A DNA stretch of 64,000 nt, taken from Blastocatellia bacterium. Its GTDB lineage: Bacteria > Acidobacteriota > Blastocatellia > UBA7656. Position 1 is the stretch's first letter. Every line of letters begins with the position of its first letter. The stretch covers positions 79,495 to 143,494 of the forward strand of contig DATENM010000061.1 in assembly GCA_035275065.1 (NCBI GenBank), given 5' to 3'. The notes under the pieces are model-generated. The model searched no databases, was not told the origin of the DNA, and saw only the letters and a program-made list of their open reading frames with translations. The translations under genes and the position numbers were made by a program. Below are positions 53,401 through 59,955 of the stretch, one piece after another.

Positions 53401-53951
53401 TGGAGCTTCTCGCCTTCAAGGAAAGCGCGCTCGGCACTGATGCGGTCGGCGTCCTGCGCGGTCGCGGCGCGCAGCTCGGCGACACGTATTTGATAGCGCC
53501 CGGCGGGCGCGCCCTTTTCCGCAGCGCGCACCTCCAGCTTGTAAGCGCCGGCAACCGTCGCGACCAGCGACACAGGCTCCTGGCCTTGCGGCCCGATGGG
53601 GCGGTCGACTTCGAGCAGTGGCTTGCCGTCCGGCCCGCTCACCTTCACCAGCACGTCCACGCCTTGCTGCTCGACCAGAACGTGCAGGTATTGGCCGGCG
53701 GCGAGCGTGACCTGATAAACATGCGCCTGGCCGCCGGCGAGCTGCTGGTCTACGGGCTTGCCGGCTTCGAGCGCGCGAGCCTCATCTTGATGCTGCGCGG
53801 CGTCAACCGTGCCGGCTCGGGCCTGCCAGCCGACAAAGCAGGCGGCCAATAATAAGAGCATGCCGATAGAGAGGGTGAGACTAAGCGAGCGAAGCTTCTG
53901 CAATTGATGATTCTCCGACACCCGGCCTTGTTCGATTTTTCGAGCCACCAC
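50421..53951 (-). CDS. Membrane-anchored TPR protein with C-terminal CHAT protease domain
   Basis: 1176 residues. A signal/anchor helix (about 25-45, LTLSIGMLLLLAACFVGW) is followed by a PPC-like beta module (about 60-160; VEQQGVDVLVKVSGPDGKPL) and about ten TPR repeats (about 190-610, such as TLNNIGKVYDDLGQKEKALE and AVTLNNIGGVYDAKYDSKDE). A helical linker leads to a CHAT domain (about 860-1176), a caspase-fold cysteine protease with His in IHLATHGFL (about 1035) and Cys in VVLSACKTGLG (about 1082). Both catalytic residues are present. The GTG start has AAGGAG 6 nt upstream. The FecR/Ig-like gene lies just upstream on the same strand (157-nt gap). TPR-CHAT proteins are expanded in filamentous bacteria and Acidobacteriota; the substrate is unknown. 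Confidence 0.9.
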   Translation of the reverse strand: MVARKIEQGRVSENHQLQKLRSLSLTLSIGMLLLLAACFVGWQARAGTVDAAQHQDEARALEAGKPVDQQLAGGQAHVYQVTLAAGQYLHVLVEQQGVDVLVKVSGPDGKPLLEVDRPIGPQGQEPVSLVATVAGAYKLEVRAAEKGAPAGRYQIRVAELRAATAQDADRISAERAFLEGEKLQAEATADTLAQAIKKYDEALRLWRSLGERPRQADTLYYLGSIYESQGNRQKAIDAYYTPALALARELHDQAKEGDLLTNIGKALDELGEKQKALGYYEQSLALYRTLKSASGEATTLNNIGKVYDDLGQKEKALELYNRALPIFQTLKDRNSEAVTLNNIGGVYDAKYDSKDEHQRALDFYNRALPLFQAAQDQGGEATVLNNLGKYYDDAGDKEKAFGFYERALKLYRALGDRPREGNTLSNIGGLYDAWDKRQEAIDTYGRALVISQEVGDRRVTVYTLAKQGRLYDRMADDELAKCEEAANDKAKADECQKRGLAYKAKALEYYNQALPITRALSDRLVEAYTLTNIGKIYDDMGDNRKGLDYYSQALPLHLALNDDPGEAFTRYHIARVQRDLGNLTEARSQIVAAVNIVELLRTMYESHQQLRALYFAAVQNYYELYIDLLMQLHKQRPSEGNDLKALQISERARARSLLESLAEAGAKIQRGADPALLERQQLIQQQIRGKTERQLRLLAGSYTEAQAAAIKAEINGLKEAYQRVEAEMRARSPHYAALTQPQPLSAAEIQQQAVNKDSLLLEFSLGRLRSYLWAVTPTSVESFELPPRRIIQAAARKYYELLAGITPANGAAADRGLSVNSPEIRNPELTQAAAALSQLLLTPVAGELEKKRLLIVADGVLQYIPFAALPAPQAIAAGGRSPAGDKGQPTADLPPLVVDHEIVYLPSASTLAVLRKELAGRKPAPRSVAAIADPVFDPNDERVSAAAGRAASRSQPAASNQRALTVKVQKAASGTGWEVEGGLMIPRLPGTRKEAEKILAFDQPGQSLQALDFKASVATVSSPDLSQYKYIHLATHGFLNSVDPELSGLVLSLVDEKGQPQNGFLLVNDVYNLNLPAEMVVLSACKTGLGREVKGEGIIGLTRGLMYAGAARVVVSLWDVDDEATAQLMTGFYKGVLKDGLQPAAALRAAQVEMWKQKRYQSPSYWAAFILQGEWQ

Positions 53952-54108
53952 TCAGTCTCCTTTAATTAACACCTTCGAGGAAAGTTGAGAGGAAGGCTCT
54001 CGTCGAGCAGTCAACGACGACGGGCCGCTCAGGTATAAGCCCCGAGGGCATAAGTTATTTCAACATGGTCGAGCGGAAGGAGCAAGGGCCGGGCGCAAGG
54101 GCCCGCCG

Positions 54109-54942
54109 TTATGGGCGGCTAGCCGACACAGGATTATCTTCCCCGGCATTCTTTACGACGACGACGGTAACAATGGTGCCGACGGCGGCGGTGCCGATCA
54201 GCAATAACAACAACAATCCCAGCCCGGCGCGAATGGTCGCCTTATAAGTGAAAGTCGCGCCCGGCACGCTCGCCGTAATCCCTGTCGAGCCGGTCGTCGG
54301 GCCGGCGGTGAACGTCGTGGTGGCAATACCGTTGGCATCCGTCGCCACGGTAGCAGTGCTCAGGGTGCCGCCCGCGGGGTTGTCGAGTGTAAAGGTGACC
54401 ACTTCGTCGCGCACCGGCTTGTCGTTTTCGTCCGTCACCTGCACCTGAAGCTGTAAGGCGTTGCCGGCTTTCACGCTGATGTTCGGGCCGGAGCCGACCG
54501 GCTTGATCGTGCGCTTGGTCTGACCCGCCTGCGCCTCCGTTTCGCCGCGCGGCAGCAATAGCGTCGTCGTCATGTTCGGGTATAGCTCGACGCGGCCCGC
54601 CGCGCCCGCATCGATCCAGCCATAGGCGTCGGGGCCAGTGACAATCGTGCTGCCTTCGACAACCGTGTCGCCCGACCTGGCGCGATTGTCGTTAACGATG
54701 ATCGCGCCTCTGCCGACCAGCACGCCGAAAGGTGCTGTCACTTCCGTGCGGGCGGCAGAATGGGGGGCGGTGCTTTCGACAGTCGCTTGCGCCACCGCCG
54801 GACGCGCCGCAAACGAGCGCAGCGTGAAGGTGCTGGCGACGGCCAGGGTCAGCAACAGGCTGAGCGCAATTCGCCAGTGAGTCGTTGATCGCACGGTGTT
54901 GATGGCCGAGGCGCTGACAGCGGATTTGCTCGCGTTCATCAT
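54109..54942 (-). CDS. FecR-like / bacterial Ig-like membrane protein
   Basis: 277-residue protein. An N-terminal membrane or signal helix (HWRIALSLLLTLAVASTFTL) precedes a FecR-like beta region (FGVLVGRGAIIVNDNRARSG; GSTIVTGPDAYGWIDAGAAG) and a Big_1-type Ig domain (ALQLQVQVTDENDKPVRDEV; TDANGIATTTFTAG). A C-terminal membrane helix (LGLLLLLLIGTAAVGTIVTVVVV) ends the protein. Both ends are thus in the membrane with the beta domains outside. It is encoded 157 nt upstream of the TPR-CHAT gene on the same strand, so it may assist or present targets to that protein; this is inference. ATG 54942 is chosen over 54978 because the latter has no ribosome site. Confidence 0.78.
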   Translation of the reverse strand: MMNASKSAVSASAINTVRSTTHWRIALSLLLTLAVASTFTLRSFAARPAVAQATVESTAPHSAARTEVTAPFGVLVGRGAIIVNDNRARSGDTVVEGSTIVTGPDAYGWIDAGAAGRVELYPNMTTTLLLPRGETEAQAGQTKRTIKPVGSGPNISVKAGNALQLQVQVTDENDKPVRDEVVTFTLDNPAGGTLSTATVATDANGIATTTFTAGPTTGSTGITASVPGATFTYKATIRAGLGLLLLLLIGTAAVGTIVTVVVVKNAGEDNPVSASRP

Positions 54943-55233
54943 GGCTGGTTGCCCCCTGAGACTCGTTGCTCTTTGCAAGCGTCTACGCTACGGCGATGGT
55001 CGCGCACTGGGCGACTTTACTGCGGCACGGGCCGGAGATTAGGGATGTTCTCGCGGCCGGCTGCCATCATAGGCGCTGCGAAAATCCAAGTCAAGCAGTT
55101 CAAGCCGCAAGCCGGCTTTCGGTGAACGGCTCGCCCGCGGAATTGTCCGCGCCAACCGCATTGGTTTAGAATAGCTGTCGAGAATCAGACCCGATTCTGG
55201 TGCCCTCACCCCGTCCCTTACCCGGAGGCCCTG

Positions 55234-57666
55234 ATGGAGACCTTGTTGCAAGACTTGCGCTTCGGCATACGAATGCTCGTCAAGAACCCCGGCTTCACAA
55301 TTGTGGCCGTGATTACAATGGCGTTAGGCATCGGCGCCAACACGGCGCTGTTCAGCGTCGTCAATGGCGTGCTGTTGAAATCGCTGCCTTTCAAAGACCC
55401 CGACCGCCTGGTCTTCGCCATGGAAACCAACGCCAAGTTCCCGCCGCCCGGCGTCGGCTCTTCGACGCTCAACTACCGCGACTGGAAAGAGCAGAATCAA
55501 TCGTTCGAGACCCTGAGCGCCCGCCAGGCGTTCATCGCGAACCTGACGAGCAGCGATCAGCCTGAAAGGATTCAGGGCGAAAAGGCGACCTGGGATTACT
55601 TCACGACGCTCGGCATCGCGCCGCTCGCCGGGCGCACCTTCACCGCCGAAGAAGACCGGCCCGGCGGCGTGCCGGTGATCCTCTTGTCCGAGGGCCTGTG
55701 GCGGCGGCGCTTCGGCGGCGACGCGGGGATCGTCGGGCAGACCATCCCCATCAACGGCCAGGGCGTCACGGTCATCGGCATCATGCCGAACGATTACCGG
55801 CCCAACATCGAATTCTGGATGCCGCTCGGCATCAGCTACCAGAACGCCGACCGTAATCTGCATAACATTCAAGTCGTGGGCCGGCTAGCGGCTGGCGTCA
55901 CCCAGGAGCAAGCGCAGACCGAGATGTCGACCATCGCCCAACGGTTGATCGAACAGTATCCCGAATCGAACACCGGCTGGGGCGTGGCGCTGATCCCTTA
56001 CCAGAACCTCGTGACCTTCAACATTCGCTGGGCGCTGCTGGTGCTGCTGGCGGCGGTCGGCTGCGTGCTGTTGATCGCCTGCGCTAACGTCGCCAACCTC
56101 TTGCTTGCGAGAGCCGCCTCGCGCGAGAAAGAGATCGCGATTCGACTGGCGATGGGCGCGACGCGTGGGCGTCTGATCCGCCAGGTGCTTACGGAAAGCG
56201 TGTTAATTTCGCTGATCGGCGGCGCCGTCGGCATGCTGATTGCGCTGTGGAGCACGCAGGCTTTAATCAGCCTCAACCCGCAGGGCATTCCGCGCTCGGG
56301 CGAGATCGGCGTTGATGGCCGCGTCCTCGGCTTTGCCGTGCTGGCATCGTTAGCCGCGGGGATTTTGTTCGGGCTGGTGCCGGCATGGCAATCTTCGCGG
56401 GCCAACGTCAACGAGACGCTGAAAGAGAGCGGCAAATCGGTGGCGGGCCACGGGCGCGGTCGCCGCTTGCGCTCGACACTGGTCGTCGTGCAGATGGCTT
56501 TCGCCTTCATGCTGCTGGTCTGCGCCGGGCTGTTGATCAAGAGCTTCTCGCAGCTTCAGCGCGTCAACATGGGCTTCAATCAACAGCACCTGCTGACCAT
56601 GCAGGTCACCCTGCCGCCGGCGCAGTACGCCAGGCCCGCCGACGTTCTCGGCTTTTACCGCGATGCCGGCGAGCGGCTCGGGGCGCTGCCCGGAGTGATT
56701 GCGGCGTCGGGCATCTCGAACGTGCCGCTGGCCGGCGGCGGCCCGCAGTTCATCTTTTCGGTCGAAGGCCGCCCGCTGCCGACGCCTGCCGACGCCCCCA
56801 TCGCCAGCTATCGCATCGTCACCGGCGACTACTTTGCGACCATGAACATCCCGCTCATCAGAGGCCGCACCTTCACCGACGCCGACAAGGAAAACAGCCT
56901 TCAGGTGGTGACGGTCAATCAGAATATGGCCGAGCTGATGTGGCCGGGTGAAGACGCGGTTGGCAAGCGCCTGACGGTCGGCGTGCCGCTGCCCGGCGAT
57001 ACGCCCGATTACGCGACGGTCGTCGGCGTCGTCGGCAACGTCAAGCATACGACCCTGGCCGGCGAGACCGGCATGCAGATTTATCAGCCGGTGACGCAGA
57101 CGCCTTTCCTGGGCCTCGGCTTCGGGCGGACGATGAGCTTCATCCTGCGCACACAGCTTGAGCCCGCAACCTTAGCGGAATCGGCGCGCGCCGTGATCGC
57201 CGGCATCAACCCGCGGCTGCCGGTCGCCAACGTCAAGACGATGGACACGATCATTGCCGAATCGGTCGCCGCCAATCGCTTCAACATGTCGCTGTTCGGA
57301 TTGTTCGCCGCCATCGCTATGGCGCTCACGGTCGTCGGCATCTTCGGCGTGATGAACTATGCGGTGACGCAGCGCACGCAGGAGATCGGCATCCGCATGG
57401 CCTTGGGGGCGCAGCCGGGACAGGTGCGCGCCTTGATCCTCAAACAGGGATTGATATTGTCGGGGCTCGGACTGACGATTGGCATGGGCGGCGCGTTGCT
57501 GGCGACGTGGTTGCTCAAGAGCTTGTTGTTCAGCGTCAGCGCCACCGACCCGATGGTCCTGGGAGGGGTCGCCGTGGTCTTAGCCGCCGTGGCGTTGCTG
57601 ACCTGCTACATCCCTGCGCGCCGCGCCACCAAAGTTGATCCGATCATCGCCCTCAGGCACGAGTGA
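55234..57666 (+). CDS. ADOP-type ABC transporter permease (MacB/FtsX-like), orphan
   Basis: 810-residue permease of the acidobacterial duplicated orphan permease (ADOP) family. The N-terminal motif LLQDLRFGIRMLVKNPGFTI leads to helix 1 and a MacB periplasmic core domain (about 50-250). An FtsX domain follows with three helices (about 260-400; ACANVANLLLARAASREKEI, AIRLAMGATRGRLIRQVLTE). A second copy of the same arrangement ends with MNYAVTQRTQEIGIRMALGA and IPARRATKVDPIIALRHE. No ATPase gene is adjacent, as is normal for ADOPs. CGGAGG sits 5 nt before the ATG. The gene is alone and ends at a strong terminator. Its abundance in Acidobacteriota supports the taxonomic guess. Confidence 0.93.
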   Translation: METLLQDLRFGIRMLVKNPGFTIVAVITMALGIGANTALFSVVNGVLLKSLPFKDPDRLVFAMETNAKFPPPGVGSSTLNYRDWKEQNQSFETLSARQAFIANLTSSDQPERIQGEKATWDYFTTLGIAPLAGRTFTAEEDRPGGVPVILLSEGLWRRRFGGDAGIVGQTIPINGQGVTVIGIMPNDYRPNIEFWMPLGISYQNADRNLHNIQVVGRLAAGVTQEQAQTEMSTIAQRLIEQYPESNTGWGVALIPYQNLVTFNIRWALLVLLAAVGCVLLIACANVANLLLARAASREKEIAIRLAMGATRGRLIRQVLTESVLISLIGGAVGMLIALWSTQALISLNPQGIPRSGEIGVDGRVLGFAVLASLAAGILFGLVPAWQSSRANVNETLKESGKSVAGHGRGRRLRSTLVVVQMAFAFMLLVCAGLLIKSFSQLQRVNMGFNQQHLLTMQVTLPPAQYARPADVLGFYRDAGERLGALPGVIAASGISNVPLAGGGPQFIFSVEGRPLPTPADAPIASYRIVTGDYFATMNIPLIRGRTFTDADKENSLQVVTVNQNMAELMWPGEDAVGKRLTVGVPLPGDTPDYATVVGVVGNVKHTTLAGETGMQIYQPVTQTPFLGLGFGRTMSFILRTQLEPATLAESARAVIAGINPRLPVANVKTMDTIIAESVAANRFNMSLFGLFAAIAMALTVVGIFGVMNYAVTQRTQEIGIRMALGAQPGQVRALILKQGLILSGLGLTIGMGGALLATWLLKSLLFSVSATDPMVLGGVAVVLAAVALLTCYIPARRATKVDPIIALRHE

Positions 57667-57680
57667 GGTCTGGATTACAT

Positions 57681-57741
57681 CTAGAGTGGCGCAATCTGTT
57701 AGATTGCGCCACATGGCAAACACAATCGAAAACCACTCTAG
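57681..57741. repeat. GCGCAA-TTGCGC palindrome family, copy 3 with CTAGAG ends
   Basis: The ends CTAGAGTGG (57681-57689) and CCACTCTAG (57733-57741) are exact inverted repeats. Inside is GGCGCAATCTGTTAGATTGCGCC and the segment ACAATCGAAAA. Its reverse complement aligns with 19384-19420. The shortest and most complete-looking copy, about 61 bp. Confidence 0.8.
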
Positions 57742-57743
57742 CG

Positions 57744-57784
57744 AAAAGGCGAGCGTCACTAACCATGACGCTCGCCTTTTTTTT
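57744..57784 (+). terminator. Rho-independent terminator of the ADOP gene
   Basis: AAAAGGCGAGCGTCA (57744-57758) pairs with TGACGCTCGCCTTTT (57766-57780), with a 7-nt loop, and is followed by an unbroken T run to 57784. Textbook form. Confidence 0.92.
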
Positions 57785-57816
57785 CGGGCCGCAAATGTGG
57801 AGACGCTTACCGGCAG

Positions 57817-58410
57817 TTACTTGATCTTCTTGGCCTGAATCTCTTCGCCGTCGTGGTTCAAAACCATGTGGGTGACCTTGCCGCTGTCGTCCTTGACGAA
57901 CTTCACTTTGACGCCGACGCTCGGCACGTCGAATTCGGTTTCAGAGATGGCAACCAGCTCGGCTTTCTCCTGACCTTCGGGCGCGCCGAAGAGCTTGTCG
58001 CCGTCGCGGCTGATCGTCAGCACGCCGAAGGGCGCTTCATACTGGCCGGTGTAGGTGTCCAGCACTTTCGTGTCAACTTTGATGGCTTTCGTCGGGGTTT
58101 CGGCGGGCCGGGTCTCGGCGGGCTTCACTTCGGCAGGCTTCTTCACGTCGCCGCTGCCTTCCTTATATTCGGCAAGCCATTCGACGTCGATAGAATCGGC
58201 GCCGCGCCGCTCTTTCTCTTTGATGAGCCACTGGCCGCGCGCATTCCACGGAGCGCCGCCTTCCGGCGCGACGTGGCAGAAGGTGCAATCCTTGGCGCCG
58301 AACTTCTTGGCCTTGGCCAAAAACGGCGGATAAGCGAATGATTGAGTGACCACCGCCGACACAATCGCGACGACGAAGCTGGCTGCAATAATCAGTTTGA
58401 ACCGTTTCAC
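57817..58410 (-). CDS. Exported mono-heme c-type protein fused to a DUF3471-like domain
   Basis: 197-residue exported protein. The signal peptide is about residues 1-26 (LIIAASFVVAIVSAVVTQSFA). One heme-binding motif CTFCH lies at about residues 42-46. A Pro/Glu/Thr-rich linker (EVKPAETRPAETPTKAI) follows. The C-terminal domain begins LDTYTGQYEAPFGVLTISRD, the typical opening of DUF3471, a lipocalin-like unit often found behind beta-lactamase-like proteins. No obvious distal Met is seen in the short heme part. It may be an electron carrier or sensor in the periplasm. It converges with the ADOP gene across the terminator. Confidence 0.78.
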   Translation of the reverse strand: MKRFKLIIAASFVVAIVSAVVTQSFAYPPFLAKAKKFGAKDCTFCHVAPEGGAPWNARGQWLIKEKERRGADSIDVEWLAEYKEGSGDVKKPAEVKPAETRPAETPTKAIKVDTKVLDTYTGQYEAPFGVLTISRDGDKLFGAPEGQEKAELVAISETEFDVPSVGVKVKFVKDDSGKVTHMVLNHDGEEIQAKKIK

Positions 58411-58479
58411 TTCGATCTCCTCTGCTGTTAGCTAGATTTCACAATCCGCAAACATTATACACGACCAAAGAGAATGATG

Positions 58480-58586
58480 AATGAGGAATGAGGAACGATG
58501 AATTGCGGGCTGGAGCCGGATTAATTTAGATAGTCCGGCCTCCCTTCCCTCCCGAGCTCATCGTTCATCGTTCCTCATTCCTCATT
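58480..58586. repeat. Heptad-word hairpin, word GGAATGA/GGAACGA
   Basis: A perfect 23-bp stem, 58480-58502 with 58564-58586. The core (GGGCTGGAGCCGGATTAATT ... AGTCCGGCCTCCCTTCCC) is related to the reverse-complemented core of 39128-39260 and shares GGAGCCGGAT with 1-139 and 40221-40373. The outer edge touches the stop codon of the following SDR gene. Confidence 0.93.
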
Positions 58587-58590
58587 TCCC

Positions 58591-59364
58591 TCATCTCGCG
58601 CAAGTCAGAGCGCGACCGCCGTCGATGCTGATGGTTTCGCCGGTGATCCATGCGGCTTTGTCCGAAGCCAGGAAAGCGATCAGCTCGGCAACCTCCTCGG
58701 CATCGCCGACACGGCCCAGCGGGTGTGTCGTCTTGCTGTGTTCTAGGAAAACGGCGTACGCGTCATCTTCCATGCCGCCTGAGCGGTGCAGCCCCGTGAC
58801 GACGACGCCGGGGTTGACGGCGTTGACGCGAATGCCTTTCGCGGCCAGCTCAAGCGCCGCGCAGCGCGTCAGCTGATCGACGCCGGCTTTGCTGACGCAG
58901 TAGGCGAGCACGCCCGGAAACGACCGCAGCCCGGTGACGCTCGACACGTTGACGATATTGCCGCGCGTCGCTTCCAGATGCGGCACCGCCAGTTGCATCA
59001 GTTGAAAGATCGAGCGCAGGTTGATGTTCAGCATCTCGTCCCAGAGCCGGAGCGGTGTCGTTTCGATGCGCCCGGATTTCAGAATGCCGGCGGCATTGAC
59101 CAGCACGTCGAGCCCGCCCAGGCTGGCGACCGCCTGCGCGAAGGCCGCCGCGCTCTCGGCTTCGTCGGCAAGGTCGGCGGTAATCATCAAGGCCGCGCCG
59201 GACTGCATCGCCGCTTCGGTTGCCGCTTCGCGCAAGGCGTCGGCTCGTCGCCCGATGAGCGCGACACGGGCATGGTTGTTCAAGAATCGCTGTGCCGTCG
59301 CGCGTCCGATGCCGCTCGACGCGCCGGTGACGATCACGCGTTGCTGTTGCGCGCTTTCTATCAT
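58591..59364 (-). CDS. SDR family oxidoreductase
   Basis: 257-residue classical short-chain dehydrogenase/reductase. Cofactor loop VTGASSGIGRATA, DVLVNAAGILKSGRIE (NAAG for NNAG), catalytic Ser in NIVNVSSVTGLR, intact Tyr/Lys dyad in LAYCVSKAGVDQL, the loop VNAVNPGVVVTGLH and the C-terminal ITGETISIDGGRAL. The substrate is unknown. ATG 59364 is used; a longer frame from 59400 has no ribosome site either. It follows the PilZ gene on the same strand by about 60 nt. Its TGA stop lies 5 nt from the right arm of a heptad hairpin, which could end its transcript. Confidence 0.88.
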   Translation of the reverse strand: MIESAQQQRVIVTGASSGIGRATAQRFLNNHARVALIGRRADALREAATEAAMQSGAALMITADLADEAESAAAFAQAVASLGGLDVLVNAAGILKSGRIETTPLRLWDEMLNINLRSIFQLMQLAVPHLEATRGNIVNVSSVTGLRSFPGVLAYCVSKAGVDQLTRCAALELAAKGIRVNAVNPGVVVTGLHRSGGMEDDAYAVFLEHSKTTHPLGRVGDAEEVAELIAFLASDKAAWITGETISIDGGRALTCAR

Positions 59365-59423
59365 AAACCAGAGTCTGCTTGTGGATTGACGCGAGCGCAA
59401 GCCCGCACGGTGTGACCGGGCGC

Positions 59424-59726
59424 TCAGGCGCGGATGAACTGGCGGATGTGGTTGGTCTGCTCCGGCGAGAGGGCGTTGAACTGGACGCCCATGCCGCTGC
59501 CCCGATGGCTGTGCATGACGGTCGCTTCGGTTTCGATCACCTGGCTGTCGGGCAGCGCAAAGATCAGCTTGAAGATCGTGCCGGCCGACAGCGGCGTCCG
59601 CGTCTCGATGTAAGCGCCGCTGACGCTGAGATCGGAAATGCGCGTTTCGCCGAGCACGCCTTCGCCCTCGTACCAGACGTCTAGCACCAAGCCGCTACGC
59701 CATGCTCTTCTGCGCTCCTGTCCCAT
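59424..59726 (-). CDS. Single-domain PilZ protein (c-di-GMP effector)
   Basis: 100-residue protein consisting of one PilZ domain. The c-di-GMP-binding elements are present: the N-terminal Arg cluster QERRRAWRSGLVLDVWYEGE and DLSVSGAYIET (D/NxSxxG). The barrel continues with GTIFKLIFALPDSQVIETEA and GMGVQFNALSPEQ. Start ATG 59726 has GAGG 8 nt upstream; the frame could begin up to 17 codons earlier without better support. As a free adaptor it could read the c-di-GMP made or removed by the GGDEF/EAL and HD-GYP proteins elsewhere in this window. Confidence 0.85.
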   Translation of the reverse strand: MGQERRRAWRSGLVLDVWYEGEGVLGETRISDLSVSGAYIETRTPLSAGTIFKLIFALPDSQVIETEATVMHSHRGSGMGVQFNALSPEQTNHIRQFIRA

Positions 59727-59955
59727 GACACTTACCTCATTCACGGCGAATATAAGCGGCGTGCCGTCCATAGTCAACGGTTTGTTTCGCCGGCCCCGGG
59801 CGTCATTTAACCAAGTTGTAACCTTGATGTTACAATTCCGTCACGATGCCTGGATATACTCATGCTTCCGTTCCAATCACAATGATATGCCTTAGACGGG
59901 TCTCCCCAATGATGACGACAGGCGAATCCAACACCGCTCCCCAGGAGGATGCATC

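Noticed and set aside
55234..57666. MacB efflux system with partner genes
   Set aside because: No ATPase or membrane-fusion gene is adjacent; sequence fits orphan ADOP permeases instead.
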